From: Propionispira arboris
GTDB taxonomy: Bacteria; Bacillota; Negativicutes; Selenomonadales; Selenomonadaceae
Assembly: GCF_900109225.1 (NCBI RefSeq)
Contig: NZ_FNZK01000013.1
Span: forward strand, 62,001-126,000
Direction: 5' to 3'
Length of the DNA: 64,000 nt
The notes beneath the pieces are model-generated. The model saw only the letters and a program-made list of their open reading frames with translations, ran no database searches and was not told the origin of the DNA. Below are positions 8,617 to 18,220 of this stretch, piece after piece (the stretch's first letter is position 1; each line of letters starts with the position of its first letter). Made by a program: the position numbers and the translations under genes.

Positions 8617-9906
8617 TTATAAATTATCATACAAATCTTCGGTTAGTGTTAAACTGCCCCGATACCCGGCATAGGTACGATTGAATATCAAGCGATCCGT
8701 AATTGGAAAAGAAATTACACTACACTGAATATCTTTTTGTAAACCTATTTCCCGTTCATTTGTACTACCGATTAATAACGTAATCTCTTCATTTTCAGCT
8801 AAAGCTTTTGCGATATGATATTGATCTGACTCAAATAAAACCTGTGGTGGCTTTGCATACTCAAGTGAAGTCAAACGATTTTTTATCCGCTCCTTATCCT
8901 CCTCACGAAACATCGGTTCGGTAATAATGGTCAAAAGCGGTGTAAAACTATAATCATTTGCTAAATATCGCGTTAAACCAATTGCCATATTGGAATCCCC
9001 CACAATCGCAAAACGCTTCCAGCTGAGTGCCCCGATTGCTGTTTCGAGATAATTATAGACATACTCTTCTTCTTCTTCAGCGATAACCGCTTCAACCCGC
9101 ACTGTATCAAGGTCAAGTGCTGCTGCTATCTGTCTGATAAAGTCTGTCGTATCGGTCGCACCAATTGGCAGTCCTTCAATACGAAGGCTTGGCACAGCAA
9201 ACTCAGCTTCATATTGCTCGGCAGCATCCTTTAACAGCCAAGGATTTACGATAATATTTAACGCTGCAGCTCCAGAATTTTTAATTTCATCCATACCTTG
9301 ATGCTGGGTAAAAAATGTATTAACCTCTAAACCAAGTTTATTTAAAATACGAGTCAATTCCTCGAAGTTTCCACTCCAGAAAGGATCATGATTGGGGATA
9401 ATACCCAATAAATTCACCAGATTTTTCTGTTTAGGTCTTCCCTTTTCTACGATCTGATCCAAAAAAACTTTGAAAACAGTTTCATAACCATAATCACTAT
9501 TGCCGGCAAAACCCGGTGTTTCTATCGCATAAATCGGATGACCTTTGGCGCGAAATTCATCAACAACACTTACAATATCATCACCAATAATTCCAGCCGT
9601 GCAACCAGTCAATACAAAATAAGCTTTTGCATCAATGACCTCAATCGTTCCTTGAATCGTACTGCGAAGTTTGTTCTCACCACCAAATACGACTTCTTTT
9701 TCTAACATATTTGAAGAGGGAATTGACACGCTCGATACAAAAAATGGTGTCTTACCTCCAGCCTGCCCCGACTCACCAGCACTTGTCTGCATGCAGCAGC
9801 CAGGCCCTGCATGAAAGATAGGACATGCCCTGTCAATGGCTCCTAATACTGCATTGATTCCCCCAAGAACACAATTACCTCTTGGATTTTCCGTTACTTT
9901 TGACAT
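8617..9906 (-). CDS. NifK-like nitrogenase superfamily subunit, first pair (K1)
   Basis: 429 residues; start ATG with TAGGAG eight bases upstream, 11 bp after the D1 gene. Cys12, Cys37 (in GPGCCMQ) and Cys102 (in LTGCTAGIIGDD) align with the P-cluster ligands of NifK. The superfamily motif VVFGGENKL is at about 72-80. Length and organisation match K subunits of non-nitrogen-fixing nitrogenase homologues. It is expected to pair with D1 at 9918-11357. K1 and K2 share motifs but are diverged, so the duplication of the DK pair is old. Confidence 0.87.
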   Translation of the reverse strand: MSKVTENPRGNCVLGGINAVLGAIDRACPIFHAGPGCCMQTSAGESGQAGGKTPFFVSSVSIPSSNMLEKEVVFGGENKLRSTIQGTIEVIDAKAYFVLTGCTAGIIGDDIVSVVDEFRAKGHPIYAIETPGFAGNSDYGYETVFKVFLDQIVEKGRPKQKNLVNLLGIIPNHDPFWSGNFEELTRILNKLGLEVNTFFTQHQGMDEIKNSGAAALNIIVNPWLLKDAAEQYEAEFAVPSLRIEGLPIGATDTTDFIRQIAAALDLDTVRVEAVIAEEEEEYVYNYLETAIGALSWKRFAIVGDSNMAIGLTRYLANDYSFTPLLTIITEPMFREEDKERIKNRLTSLEYAKPPQVLFESDQYHIAKALAENEEITLLIGSTNEREIGLQKDIQCSVISFPITDRLIFNRTYAGYRGSLTLTEDLYDNL

Positions 9907-9917
9907 GGTTCAAACTC

Positions 9918-11357
9918 CTATCCTTCGATATATTTAAATGGATTTTCTGTGTACCAGCTTTCTCGATAAGGCAGTCTGGCATGTTTGGCAAGTTTCACAT
10001 TGAACCCCGGATTGTCTACCTGATCAGCAATTTTATTGCCCAAATACAAAATACCATCATACCCCATCGTTGGTCGTTTCATATCTAAAACATGCGTAGT
10101 TGGAATACCAAGTCGTGCCGCCCAGGTTGGCACACCAATAAATACATCTGGCTTCAATCTCTTGACAAGATTAATCTGCTCAAACGGCTGCATATTGGCA
10201 ATATCAACCACAAAATTCTTATGAATTCCATTCAAATATTCAATATCAAGTTGAGCATCAACATCATATGTAGGTGTTTCTAAGCCAACTAGTTCCATGC
10301 CAAAGTCCTCTAATAATGCCGCAGCCGCAAACGATCGCCCTGTACCGCCGCAAATAAATACTTTTTTACCTTGGAGCCGCTTTCTGATTTTTTCAATTTC
10401 CGGCAAAACCCGTGCATGCTCTTGTTCGATAATTGCTTCTGCTTCACTGGCTTTGCCAACAATCTTTGCGATGCCACGAAACCACTTATCGGTATTTCTT
10501 ACACCAATTGGCATTACCGTATGGGAAAACGGAATATCATAGACATCGGCAAGTTCTTGCATAAACTCATCGGCAAAAACTTTACAAATGGAAGTTGACG
10601 CCACCGCTGCCGGTATTTTCTTTATTTTTTCTAGAGAACTGTAAAATGGGATATAATTTGCTTCTACCCCCAATGTCGCCAGCATTCTTTCAATTTCCAG
10701 CTGGTCTTTATAACTTACGGTTGTTGGTGCAAATAAATTGATCAAATTTGGTATCTTCTCAATTTTTTCTTTATTTAAAATGTACTTTGTTATCGAAATA
10801 AAGGCCGCATCAAAACCAGATGCACAAACTTTTGATTTAAAACCTTCACAATGAATCGGTATCAATAAGGCTTTATTCGTTTGTTGTAAATCTCGAATGA
10901 CTGCATCAACATCATCACCAATAATGCCAGATGCACATGAGGTAAAGATAAAAATCAATTTCGGATCATAACGTTCCCCGGCATAGGTAATCGCTTCCTG
11001 AAGTTTTTTTTCACCCCCGAAAACTACATCGTTTTGATCAATATTGCTCACGATAATCCGTGGATTTTTTATCAGCTTCACACCACGATGCGCCTGTCCT
11101 ACACGAAAAACATCGGTCGCCATTGTAGTACATCCTATGCAACCTTGCGGTGAATGAGCAATAAACACCGCATCATCCAACGACATTAATGCTGCCATAC
11201 TGTTGATCTGTTGGCATTGCAGTCCTTGTGCGAAACTTCGATCCGCCTTTTTTAGACAACCCTTGTTAAAATCCTGTTCTAAATTTTGGCTGGTATCGCC
11301 TAAATCATTGAATGTATGGGGCCTGCTTTCACGAATCCCCGAATATATTTCACCCAC
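9918..11357 (-). CDS. NifD-like nitrogenase superfamily subunit, first pair (D1)
   Basis: 479 residues from a GTG start with GAGGAGGAA upstream. P-cluster ligand positions Cys48, Cys73 and Cys141 are present. Cys258 (STSICKVF) aligns with FeMo-co ligand Cys275, and His422 in PTTHVLDMKRPTMGYDG aligns residue for residue with His442 of NifD (MHSWDYSGPYHGFDG), so both cofactor-anchoring residues are kept. That suggests D1 binds a NifB-derived carbide cluster and is catalytic. Other residues around the cofactor differ from true NifD (for example Trp444 becomes Leu424), arguing against nitrogen fixation. It follows an ABC transporter operon by 78 bp and precedes K1. Best functional guess: methylthio-alkane-reductase-like C-S bond reduction. 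Confidence 0.88.
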   Translation of the reverse strand: MGEIYSGIRESRPHTFNDLGDTSQNLEQDFNKGCLKKADRSFAQGLQCQQINSMAALMSLDDAVFIAHSPQGCIGCTTMATDVFRVGQAHRGVKLIKNPRIIVSNIDQNDVVFGGEKKLQEAITYAGERYDPKLIFIFTSCASGIIGDDVDAVIRDLQQTNKALLIPIHCEGFKSKVCASGFDAAFISITKYILNKEKIEKIPNLINLFAPTTVSYKDQLEIERMLATLGVEANYIPFYSSLEKIKKIPAAVASTSICKVFADEFMQELADVYDIPFSHTVMPIGVRNTDKWFRGIAKIVGKASEAEAIIEQEHARVLPEIEKIRKRLQGKKVFICGGTGRSFAAAALLEDFGMELVGLETPTYDVDAQLDIEYLNGIHKNFVVDIANMQPFEQINLVKRLKPDVFIGVPTWAARLGIPTTHVLDMKRPTMGYDGILYLGNKIADQVDNPGFNVKLAKHARLPYRESWYTENPFKYIEG

Positions 11358-11435
11358 GCAGCTTCCTCCTCATTTAAAAGCTCATAACTCGGTTAGCTTA
11401 AAGCCACCAGACATCAGCCTATTTCATTCACTATA

Positions 11436-12191
11436 TTAAATATAATACATATTTTCTGCCGAAATAATTCGTGCCAAAAACTGTTTCGTTCGTTCCTCTT
11501 TGGGGTGTCGGAAAATTTCTGCCGGAGTACCCTCTTCGACAATAAAACCACCATCCATAAAGACAACTTTGCTCGCAACATCTTGCGCAAAAGACATTTC
11601 ATGTGTGACAACAATCATCGTAATACCACGCTCAGCCACACTTTTTATAACCGCGAGTGTTTCACCAACCAGTTCAGGATCAAGTGCTGAGGTTGGTTCA
11701 TCAAATAAGATAACCTCTGGATCTAAGACCACGGCTCTGGCAATTCCAACACGCTGCTGCTGTCCCCCTGATAACTGGCATGGATATGCATCTTTTTTTG
11801 CCAATAACCCCACCCAAGCCAATGTATCTTCTGCTTTTTTTTTCGCATCCGCATATGGTACATGCCGTGCTGTAATCAGCCCTTCCATAACATTTTCCAA
11901 GGCTGTTTTATTATGAAACAAGCTATAATTTTGAAAAACGAACGCTGTTTTGCGTCTAATTTCCAAAATTTCTTTGCTTGAAGCTTTTTTCAAATCTACC
12001 GTTTGCTCACCAATTGTCAATGTACCGGCATCGGCTTTTTCCAAAAAATTAATGCAGCGCAATAAAGTTGTTTTTCCTGAACCACTTGGTCCAAGTATTA
12101 CAATGACATCGCCTTTGTTAACCTGAATAGAAACATCGTGTAATATCTCATTTTTTCCAAACGACTTTTTTGCATTTTTAATTTCGATCAT
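11436..12191 (-). CDS. Polar amino-acid-type ABC transporter ATPase (operon A)
   Basis: 251 residues, the standard size of GlnQ/TcyN-type ATPases. Walker [10 protein letters not shown] at 34-42, signature [14 protein letters not shown], Walker [15 protein letters not shown] and the H-loop VTHEM are all present. Its start overlaps the stop of the upstream permease by 4 bp, a sign of translational coupling. With two permeases and a lipoprotein it forms a complete importer directly ahead of the nitrogenase-like genes. It probably brings in an amino-acid-like organosulfur substrate, but the family sequence does not define the ligand. Confidence 0.93.
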   Translation of the reverse strand: MIEIKNAKKSFGKNEILHDVSIQVNKGDVIVILGPSGSGKTTLLRCINFLEKADAGTLTIGEQTVDLKKASSKEILEIRRKTAFVFQNYSLFHNKTALENVMEGLITARHVPYADAKKKAEDTLAWVGLLAKKDAYPCQLSGGQQQRVGIARAVVLDPEVILFDEPTSALDPELVGETLAVIKSVAERGITMIVVTHEMSFAQDVASKVVFMDGGFIVEEGTPAEIFRHPKEERTKQFLARIISAENMYYI

Positions 12192-12895
12192 ACTAAATTC
12201 CTCCTGTATTTATCACCCCGTTTTTCAATACGCATGGCAAATTTTTCGACAAGGATTGTAAAAATCCAATAAATCAAAGCAGCAGCGATATAGCCTTCAA
12301 AAAAAGCATATGTTTTTGAAGCTGGAATAACAGAACCTGCCAGCACTTCCGTTATTCCAATAACCATAACAATCGAAGAACCTTTAATGGTACCCACAAT
12401 ATTATTCGTCAGCATCGGCAATGCTACTGGAATAACCTGGGGAATAATAATCCGTCGCAACGTTTGCAGCCTCGTCAAACCTACTGAATACCCTGCCTCA
12501 TACTGCCCCTGGTCAACGGAGAAAAACGCACCTTTTATGGATTCTTCCATATAGCAGGTCGCATGCAGTGATAAAGCAAAAATACCAATCCAAATCGTAT
12601 TAATGTCAGCCATGCTGATGCTTAAATGTAAAACTGCTGCAAAATTATTGAATGCAGCCATAAACAAAAGATGATAAATCATCAAGGCTACGACAAGCGG
12701 TATACCCTGATATAACGTAATCAAAACAGCCAATAACGGGGCGAAAAATGGAATTCTATAAACCCGAATTACAGCGATCAAGATTCCCAAACATAAGCCA
12801 ACCAATATTGGAATAAAGGTCAGTTCAAAGGTATTCGGCAGATACTCGATACCCGATCGCACAGAGTCATAAAAATAAATAAAATTAAAACCCAT
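12188..12895 (-). CDS. Polar amino-acid-type ABC transporter permease (operon A, second)
   Basis: 235 residues with about five hydrophobic segments typical of the His/Glu/Gln/Cys permease family and the EAA loop sequence [23 protein letters not shown] around 130-150 that docks onto the ATPase. Start ATG with GGAG five bases upstream. It lies 9 bp after its partner permease and overlaps the ATPase gene by 4 bp. The two permeases are paralogous and should form the heterodimeric membrane channel in the cytoplasmic membrane. Confidence 0.92.
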   Translation of the reverse strand: MGFNFIYFYDSVRSGIEYLPNTFELTFIPILVGLCLGILIAVIRVYRIPFFAPLLAVLITLYQGIPLVVALMIYHLLFMAAFNNFAAVLHLSISMADINTIWIGIFALSLHATCYMEESIKGAFFSVDQGQYEAGYSVGLTRLQTLRRIIIPQVIPVALPMLTNNIVGTIKGSSIVMVIGITEVLAGSVIPASKTYAFFEGYIAAALIYWIFTILVEKFAMRIEKRGDKYRRNLV

Positions 12896-12904
12896 CGTAT
12901 CTCC

Positions 12905-13591
12905 TTATCTGCCATAGGCTAATTTTTTATCTAAAAGATAAAACGCACCTTTGACCAGCAAACTGATGATAATAAAAAATATCGCAATAAAAACATACGC
13001 TTCTAATACATGTTTTGTAGCTGTCCCAATAGTTTTTGCTCTTCCCATAATGTCTACAACACCAATTAAAAATGCCAATGATGTATTTTGAAACAACCCG
13101 ATAAAGTCAGAACCAAAACTCGGAACCGCTACCCGCACTGCCTGAGGCAGGATAATCCGCCGAAAAGCTTGAAATTGTGTCAAGCCAACAGAGTAAGCCG
13201 CTTCCAGTTGTCCAGTCGGTATCGCTAAAATAGAGCACCTAAAGATCTCCGATAAAAAAGCTCCCTGATTGAGTATATATGTAATATATACAAAAATAAT
13301 TTTATCCCAACGATTTACATTAATATTGAACAATTGCTGCATCACGATCGGAATCCCGTAAAATACAACCAACAATTGAACCAACATTGGAGTACCACGC
13401 ATAAAAGATACATAAATCCCCGCCACCTGATGAAGAATCGGTATTTTTTTTATCCGGATCACGGCAACCAGCAGAGCCAAAATGACACCAAACAGCGTAG
13501 CATAAAAAACAATTTTAAAAGTAACCGGTAGATACGCTACAATTTGGGGTATATTTGTAAAAAACCTGTCCCAATCAAACAAATCCACCAT
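12905..13591 (-). CDS. Polar amino-acid-type ABC transporter permease (operon A, first)
   Basis: 228 residues, membrane-spanning throughout, with the EAA motif QLEAAYSVGLTQFQAFRR preceding LPQAVRVAVPSFGSDF. It belongs to the same permease family as its neighbour at 12188. It begins 6 bp after the binding-protein gene and ends 9 bp before the second permease, so all four genes of this importer are one transcript. No feature distinguishes cystine from other polar substrates. Confidence 0.92.
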   Translation of the reverse strand: MVDLFDWDRFFTNIPQIVAYLPVTFKIVFYATLFGVILALLVAVIRIKKIPILHQVAGIYVSFMRGTPMLVQLLVVFYGIPIVMQQLFNINVNRWDKIIFVYITYILNQGAFLSEIFRCSILAIPTGQLEAAYSVGLTQFQAFRRIILPQAVRVAVPSFGSDFIGLFQNTSLAFLIGVVDIMGRAKTIGTATKHVLEAYVFIAIFFIIISLLVKGAFYLLDKKLAYGR

Positions 13592-13597
13592 CGCTAT

Positions 13598-14434
13598 TTA
13601 CTCACTTTCTGTGTAATTACCACCAATTACTTTCGTAGAAATCTCAGCTAATTTACCCGATTCTTTTAATTTTTTCAAAGCTCCATCAATTGCCGTCTGC
13701 AATTCCGTATTACCTTTCGCAAACACAAAGTAAGTCTTGGATGTAGCAACAGGTTCCCCCACTTGTTTGAGAACAGCCTTCCCGTTACCATATGCCTTAT
13801 TGAATTTATCCGCATCGCGTTTTGTTACAATGACTGCATCCCAGACCCCATTATTAATGCCAACAACCGTTTCTTCATCTGTACTATTATCGGCATAAGC
13901 CAAAATGATTGGATTATCTTTGTGCGTTTCATTGAATTTTTCCAAAAGATACGTTGAATTACTGCCAGTTGAAGTCTTGACCTTCTTGCCCTGTAAATCA
14001 CTTAAAGAATGAATCGTTTCATTTTTTGCCGCTACTGTAACATACGTTGTATACGTCGTATAACTTTCTTGTCCGAATAAATATTTTTTCTGACGTTCTT
14101 CATTTGATTCATACTGATGTGCACCAATATCAATTTTGCCAGCATCTAATGAAATAAGCACATTCGCAAAATCATACGTCTGAAATTCAAATTTATACTG
14201 CGGCAATAATTCATTAACTGCTTTTAATACCTCATATTCATAACCGCTTAAATTTCCATTTTTATCTAAAAAGCAATATGGTTCATAATTATTACCCGTA
14301 CCGACAATAATTGTCTTTACATTAGTATCACTTGTCTTCGTCTCATTGTTTGTGCCGCATGCCGTAAGCAGGACAATACTTACTAAACTCAGCATTAGTA
14401 TGGTAAGGATTTTGCTAATTTTTAAATTTTTCAT
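13598..14434 (-). CDS. Family 3 extracellular solute-binding lipoprotein (operon A)
   Basis: 278 residues from the ATG preceded by AAAGGTGG; an in-frame start 28 codons further upstream adds a non-signal, Cys-rich sequence and is rejected. The signal ends in the lipobox LLTAC with lipidated Cys26. The rest matches the SBP_bac_3 fold (NYEPYCFLDKNGNLSGYEYEV, QGKKVKTSTGSNS), as in cystine/polar amino-acid receptors. It heads the ABC operon A that runs into the nitrogenase-like genes. Expression is probably controlled by the promoter at 14725-14753 and the hairpin at 14544-14591 in its 280-nt leader. Confidence 0.93.
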   Translation of the reverse strand: MKNLKISKILTILMLSLVSIVLLTACGTNNETKTSDTNVKTIIVGTGNNYEPYCFLDKNGNLSGYEYEVLKAVNELLPQYKFEFQTYDFANVLISLDAGKIDIGAHQYESNEERQKKYLFGQESYTTYTTYVTVAAKNETIHSLSDLQGKKVKTSTGSNSTYLLEKFNETHKDNPIILAYADNSTDEETVVGINNGVWDAVIVTKRDADKFNKAYGNGKAVLKQVGEPVATSKTYFVFAKGNTELQTAIDGALKKLKESGKLAEISTKVIGGNYTESE

Positions 14435-14543
14435 AGTTTCCACCTTTGACCTTTCAAAATTTATAATATAATTTCTTTTATTGCATCTATAACAGTATGT
14501 TCTTAAACCTACCATCATATAGTTAACAATCGCTGGATTGGCA

Positions 14544-14591
14544 TAAAAAAAGAGGTTATAAAATATGCATAATGCAAATTTTATAACCTCT
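14544..14591 (-). terminator. Intrinsic terminator / attenuator in the leader of ABC operon A
   Basis: Read on the minus strand, a perfect 14-bp stem (AGAGGTTATAAAAT paired with its complement, 13-nt loop) is followed at once by seven Ts. It lies between the promoter at 14725-14753 and the binding-protein start at 14434, so it can act as an attenuator for the transporter and nitrogenase-like genes. If transcription starts elsewhere it would merely terminate upstream readthrough. No known riboswitch consensus is recognised in the 130 nt before it. Confidence 0.72.
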
Positions 14592-14724
14592 AGTTTTCTA
14601 GTCAGTTGATAAACGTTATGTAATTTTTAAGCTATACTGTAAAGGATAAAATGTATAACATAAACCTACAGATATTTCCGGCAAAGTAATATCATACTCC
14701 AATTATATGAATACTATGAATATC

Positions 14725-14753
14725 ATTCTATTATTTATATGAAACTTTGTCAA
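14725..14753 (-). promoter_or_regulatory. Sigma-A-type promoter for ABC operon A
   Basis: On the minus strand TTGACA (14748-14753) and TAGAAT (14725-14730) are separated by exactly 17 bp, a near-consensus vegetative promoter. The predicted start is near 14718, giving a leader of about 280 nt before the binding-protein gene. The leader contains the terminator-like hairpin at 14544-14591. Confidence 0.7.
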
Positions 14754-14862
14754 CTATATTTTTTAAAACTACTAATCATGTGTGATTAATATATTTTCAA
14801 AAACTTCCATAAATGACGATAGCACTAGATCAAATTGAACACGCACTGTCATTTTAAGGCAT

Positions 14863-14893
14863 AAAAAAACGCCCCACATTAAAATGAAGCGTC
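14863..14893 (-). terminator. Terminator after ABC operon B
   Basis: On the minus strand an ACGC...GCGT stem with inner CAT/ATG pairing is followed by seven Ts. It lies about 215 bp after the end of the ATPase gene at 15109 and ends that operon before the next promoter. The interval 14894-15108 contains only a short relic frame (about 14999-15069, reading LSTLRDVVERLQGIKKL to a stop) of unknown origin. Confidence 0.6.
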
Positions 14894-15108
14894 TATTTTG
14901 AAGAATTTACCGCTAAAATTTTAAAAATATTAAGAAGATGCTTACTCACTATTCCATAGCAGCATACAACCACCCCGAATACAATCTACTATATATCCTT
15001 AAATCTTCCTGAGTTTTTTTATCCCCTGCAATCGTTCTACGACATCACGCAACGTAGATAATTTAATAGCAATTTGTCGGTGTAAATTTATGAAAATTGC
15101 CTCTCCGT

Positions 15109-15861
15109 TTATATATTATATTCTTCTTGCGGTAGGATGCGACGGAGAAACGTTTTCGTGCGTTCTTCTTTGGGTCTGAGAAATATTTCTTTGGGCGGTC
15201 CTTCTTCAACAATCTTGCCATCTGCCATGAACACGACATTTGTCGCAACATCAGCAGCAAATTTCATTTCATGCGTCACAATAACCATTGTTTTCCCTTC
15301 TTTTGCCAGCTGTTTAATAACAGCCAATACTTCTCCCACAAGTTCAGGATCAAGGGCTGAAGTTGGTTCATCAAACAAAATAACATCCGGTTCCACAGCA
15401 ATTGCTCTGGCAATACCTACTCGTTGCTGCTGTCCACCAGAAAGTTGAGACGGATAAAAAGAAGCCCGATCCGCAAGTCCGACTTTTTCTAAAGCCTTCA
15501 TGCCAATTTCAACTGCTTTTGTTTTCACAATTCCTCTACCCACAATGAGACCCGTCGTTACATTTTCTAAAGCTGTTTTATTTTGAAATAAATTATAATT
15601 TTGGAAAACAAATGCTGTTTTTTGGCGAATTTTGCCAATTTCTTTGGAAGACACTTTATGCATGTCAATAGATATGGTGTCAAATTCCATCTCGCCTTGA
15701 TCGGCTCGTTCCAAGAAATTCATGCACCGCAGCAAAGTTGTTTTTCCTGAACCGCTAGGTCCCAAAACAACAACGACATCACCTTTTTCGACCGTGATAT
15801 CAACACCTTTTAAAACTTCTTCCTGCTTATATTTTTTATATATATTTTTTACTTTCAACAT
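15109..15861 (-). CDS. Polar amino-acid-type ABC transporter ATPase (operon B)
   Basis: 250 residues from the ATG with GTAGGTGG five bases upstream; a GTG three codons earlier overlaps that site. Walker [10 protein letters not shown] (34-42), [28 protein letters not shown] and VTHEM are all present. It is a paralogue of the ATPase at 11436. It is the last gene of operon B, nine bases after the permease, and energises that importer. Confidence 0.92.
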   Translation of the reverse strand: MLKVKNIYKKYKQEEVLKGVDITVEKGDVVVVLGPSGSGKTTLLRCMNFLERADQGEMEFDTISIDMHKVSSKEIGKIRQKTAFVFQNYNLFQNKTALENVTTGLIVGRGIVKTKAVEIGMKALEKVGLADRASFYPSQLSGGQQQRVGIARAIAVEPDVILFDEPTSALDPELVGEVLAVIKQLAKEGKTMVIVTHEMKFAADVATNVVFMADGKIVEEGPPKEIFLRPKEERTKTFLRRILPQEEYNI

Positions 15862-15870
15862 TTTATCCAC

Positions 15871-16584
15871 CTACTTTTGTTTACTGAGACGATACCGTCC
15901 CATATGTGCTTCAGCAAAATGGAATAACACCTGCGCAATTGAACAGATGATAATATACCCCACAAAAACATCCAAATAAGCCTCAATGTAGTTATACCCA
16001 TAAGAAGCTGAAACTTTCGCCACTGCAGTCATATCTTTTACCGTCATCAAAAAAGCCAGTGATGTTCCTTTAATTAAATTCACCGTAAGATTACAAAGAT
16101 TCGGCATAGCGACGACCATTGCCTGTGGCAGTAAAATATGAACATATGCCTGTACTTTCGTTAGCCCTGCACATTCAGCGGCTTCAAGCTGTCCTTTTTC
16201 AACACTACCAAACGCTGAACGCAGTACTTCGGATAAAAGCGCGATAATATTTAACGTAAATACAATATATGCATAAAAAATAGGGTCCCAGTCAAACACA
16301 TTAATATCAAATGACCAGGCTTTCATCAGTGCGTTAAGCAGACTTGGCAACAAACTATAAATCATGAGAATCTGCAATACAATGGGCGTACCTCGAACAA
16401 ATGTGACATAAGCACTCACAGGCACTTTCCAAAGGCTCTTGCCTTTTTGCAAGCGAATAAGAGCGATCGTGAAAGCGAAAGGGGCTGCCGCCAAAAGAGG
16501 TATAATGGTAAGTTTAAGCGTAGTTGGCACAGCTGCCAAAACAATATAAAATGTATCGATTAAAAATTTATAATTGATTTCCAT
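15871..16584 (-). CDS. Polar amino-acid-type ABC transporter permease (operon B, second)
   Basis: 237 residues from the ATG preceded by GGGAGGAA; a longer in-frame start would run back into the upstream permease gene. The EAA loop reads QLEAAECAGLTKVQAYVH followed by LPQAMVVAMPNLCNL. Five hydrophobic segments suit the HisM/GlnP family. It pairs with the permease at 16601 in the cytoplasmic membrane. Confidence 0.9.
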   Translation of the reverse strand: MEINYKFLIDTFYIVLAAVPTTLKLTIIPLLAAAPFAFTIALIRLQKGKSLWKVPVSAYVTFVRGTPIVLQILMIYSLLPSLLNALMKAWSFDINVFDWDPIFYAYIVFTLNIIALLSEVLRSAFGSVEKGQLEAAECAGLTKVQAYVHILLPQAMVVAMPNLCNLTVNLIKGTSLAFLMTVKDMTAVAKVSASYGYNYIEAYLDVFVGYIIICSIAQVLFHFAEAHMGRYRLSKQK

Positions 16585-16600
16585 TGCTATTCCTCCCTTG

Positions 16601-17299
16601 TCAAGCTGCCTGTTTATGCCGAGAAAATCTTTGTTCAATCCAAAGGAATAGTTTTTCCATACCAATGGTAAGCATTAGATAAATCAATGCCAAAGCCAAA
16701 TACGTTTCCATTGCATAGGCACCATAATTCATCGATACAATAAGCTGCCCCTTACCGATAAGATCAATAAATCCGATGGTATAGGCTAACGAGCCATCCT
16801 TCATTAAACTAATGACCGAGTTGCCAAAATTCGGCAAAGCCACGACGGTCGCCTGGGGTAAAACAATATGAAAAAACGCCTGCCACGGACTAAGACCAAT
16901 ACTAACAGCCGCTTCATACTGTCCGTGATCAATCGCTTCATATGCAGACCGCATAACTTCAGAAACAGGTGCAGCAAAAAGAAGGGTGAAGCTTATAATT
17001 ACAAAAAATAATTTGTCATAATCATTGATATTTGTATCTAATACTTCCAAACAAAATTTAGGTAAACCGTAAAACACAATAAACAAAAGTACGATCGGCG
17101 GCGTGCAGCGAATGATATACGTATAAGCTTGTGCCAATCGCTGAAAAAGCTGGTAAGAACCCTCTTTCGCCCAAGCCAATAGCCCGCCGGCAATGGAACC
17201 AAAAAAGATCGTTCCCACTACCACAGCAAGCGTTGCTGACAAAAAGGGCAGCAATATTGGAAAAACATCAACTAAAAATTGTAGAGAAAATGGACGCAT
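16601..17299 (-). CDS. Polar amino-acid-type ABC transporter permease (operon B, first)
   Basis: 232 residues; start ATG with AAGGAGAG upstream, 22 bp after the binding-protein gene. The EAA motif is QYEAAVSIGLSPWQAFFH followed by LPQATVVALPNFGNS. It belongs to the same family as the three other permeases in the window. With the gene at 15871 it forms the membrane domain of the second importer. Confidence 0.91.
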   Translation of the reverse strand: MRPFSLQFLVDVFPILLPFLSATLAVVVGTIFFGSIAGGLLAWAKEGSYQLFQRLAQAYTYIIRCTPPIVLLFIVFYGLPKFCLEVLDTNINDYDKLFFVIISFTLLFAAPVSEVMRSAYEAIDHGQYEAAVSIGLSPWQAFFHIVLPQATVVALPNFGNSVISLMKDGSLAYTIGFIDLIGKGQLIVSMNYGAYAMETYLALALIYLMLTIGMEKLFLWIEQRFSRHKQAA

Positions 17300-17321
17300 A
17301 GGAATTCTCTCCTTTAAGCAA

Positions 17322-18185
17322 TCAGTCTTTTACATATTGGAAAAGATCTTCACCAAAATATTTATTTTCGAGTTCCTTAATCTTCCCACTATCTTTTAAT
17401 TGTTGAATTGCTTTATCATAATCATCAGCCAATTGCTGATTCTTTTTATTGAAAACTGGATAGGTTGGAATCGCTTTATATCTTACAAATGAAAGTTTAT
17501 CCGCTAAATTGTGGTAAGAACCGGTTTCTTTTTCTACATTGCTTTTGTAGCTAAGTTCAATATCAATATAAGCATCATAACGACCTTCTAAAACCCAGGT
17601 ATATGCATCAGCAACCGTAAAAGCTTCCGAAGAAACCAACTTAATTGGTGTATCCGCATGCGTTTTATTAAAAGCTTCAATAACATTATATTGAGCATTT
17701 TGTGGTGCAATCGGTACTAGCTTGCCACTAAACTTGGCAAAGGATTCAATATCCTTAATCTGCTCAGCATTATCTTTACGATATACCAAACCGATAACAC
17801 TTGCGCCCACTGGTTCTTTCGGGAAAATGAATTTTTCCTTACGAGCTTCAGTGAGCCATGCACCTTTTGTACCCAGATCGTATTTCCCCGACTCAACGCC
17901 AATTAAAAGATCATCATCTGAGGTTGGCACAAATTCAAATTTATACTGTGGCAAAAGTTTTTGTACTTCTTTTAATACGGCAACTTCAAAGCCATCGGAT
18001 TCACCCTTATCATTCACAAAATCATAAGGTACGTAAGCTTGTGTATGTGCAATATGAACAACTTTAGGTCCGCCCTCGGCTGCACCGGAAGATTTGTCCA
18101 CTGTCTTGTTTGCGCCGCCGCAGCCAACTAGCCCCAAAGCAAGACCCGCTACGATAAATAAACCAAAAACATTTTTCAATTTCAT
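17322..18185 (-). CDS. Family 3 extracellular solute-binding lipoprotein (operon B)
   Basis: 287 residues from the ATG with GGAG nine bases upstream; an alternative TTG three codons before it is less likely. The signal ends with LVGCGG, lipidated Cys22. The mature part follows the SBP_bac_3 pattern (AYVPYDFVNDKGESDGFEV, LPQYKFEFVPT), as does the receptor of operon A. It begins 35 bp after the zinc-methyltransferase-like gene, so enzyme and importer appear to be one operon and may act on the same compound. Confidence 0.92.
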   Translation of the reverse strand: MKLKNVFGLFIVAGLALGLVGCGGANKTVDKSSGAAEGGPKVVHIAHTQAYVPYDFVNDKGESDGFEVAVLKEVQKLLPQYKFEFVPTSDDDLLIGVESGKYDLGTKGAWLTEARKEKFIFPKEPVGASVIGLVYRKDNAEQIKDIESFAKFSGKLVPIAPQNAQYNVIEAFNKTHADTPIKLVSSEAFTVADAYTWVLEGRYDAYIDIELSYKSNVEKETGSYHNLADKLSFVRYKAIPTYPVFNKKNQQLADDYDKAIQQLKDSGKIKELENKYFGEDLFQYVKD

Positions 18186-18220
18186 AATTTCCAACTCCTT
18201 ACAACTTTTATCAAATAAAT

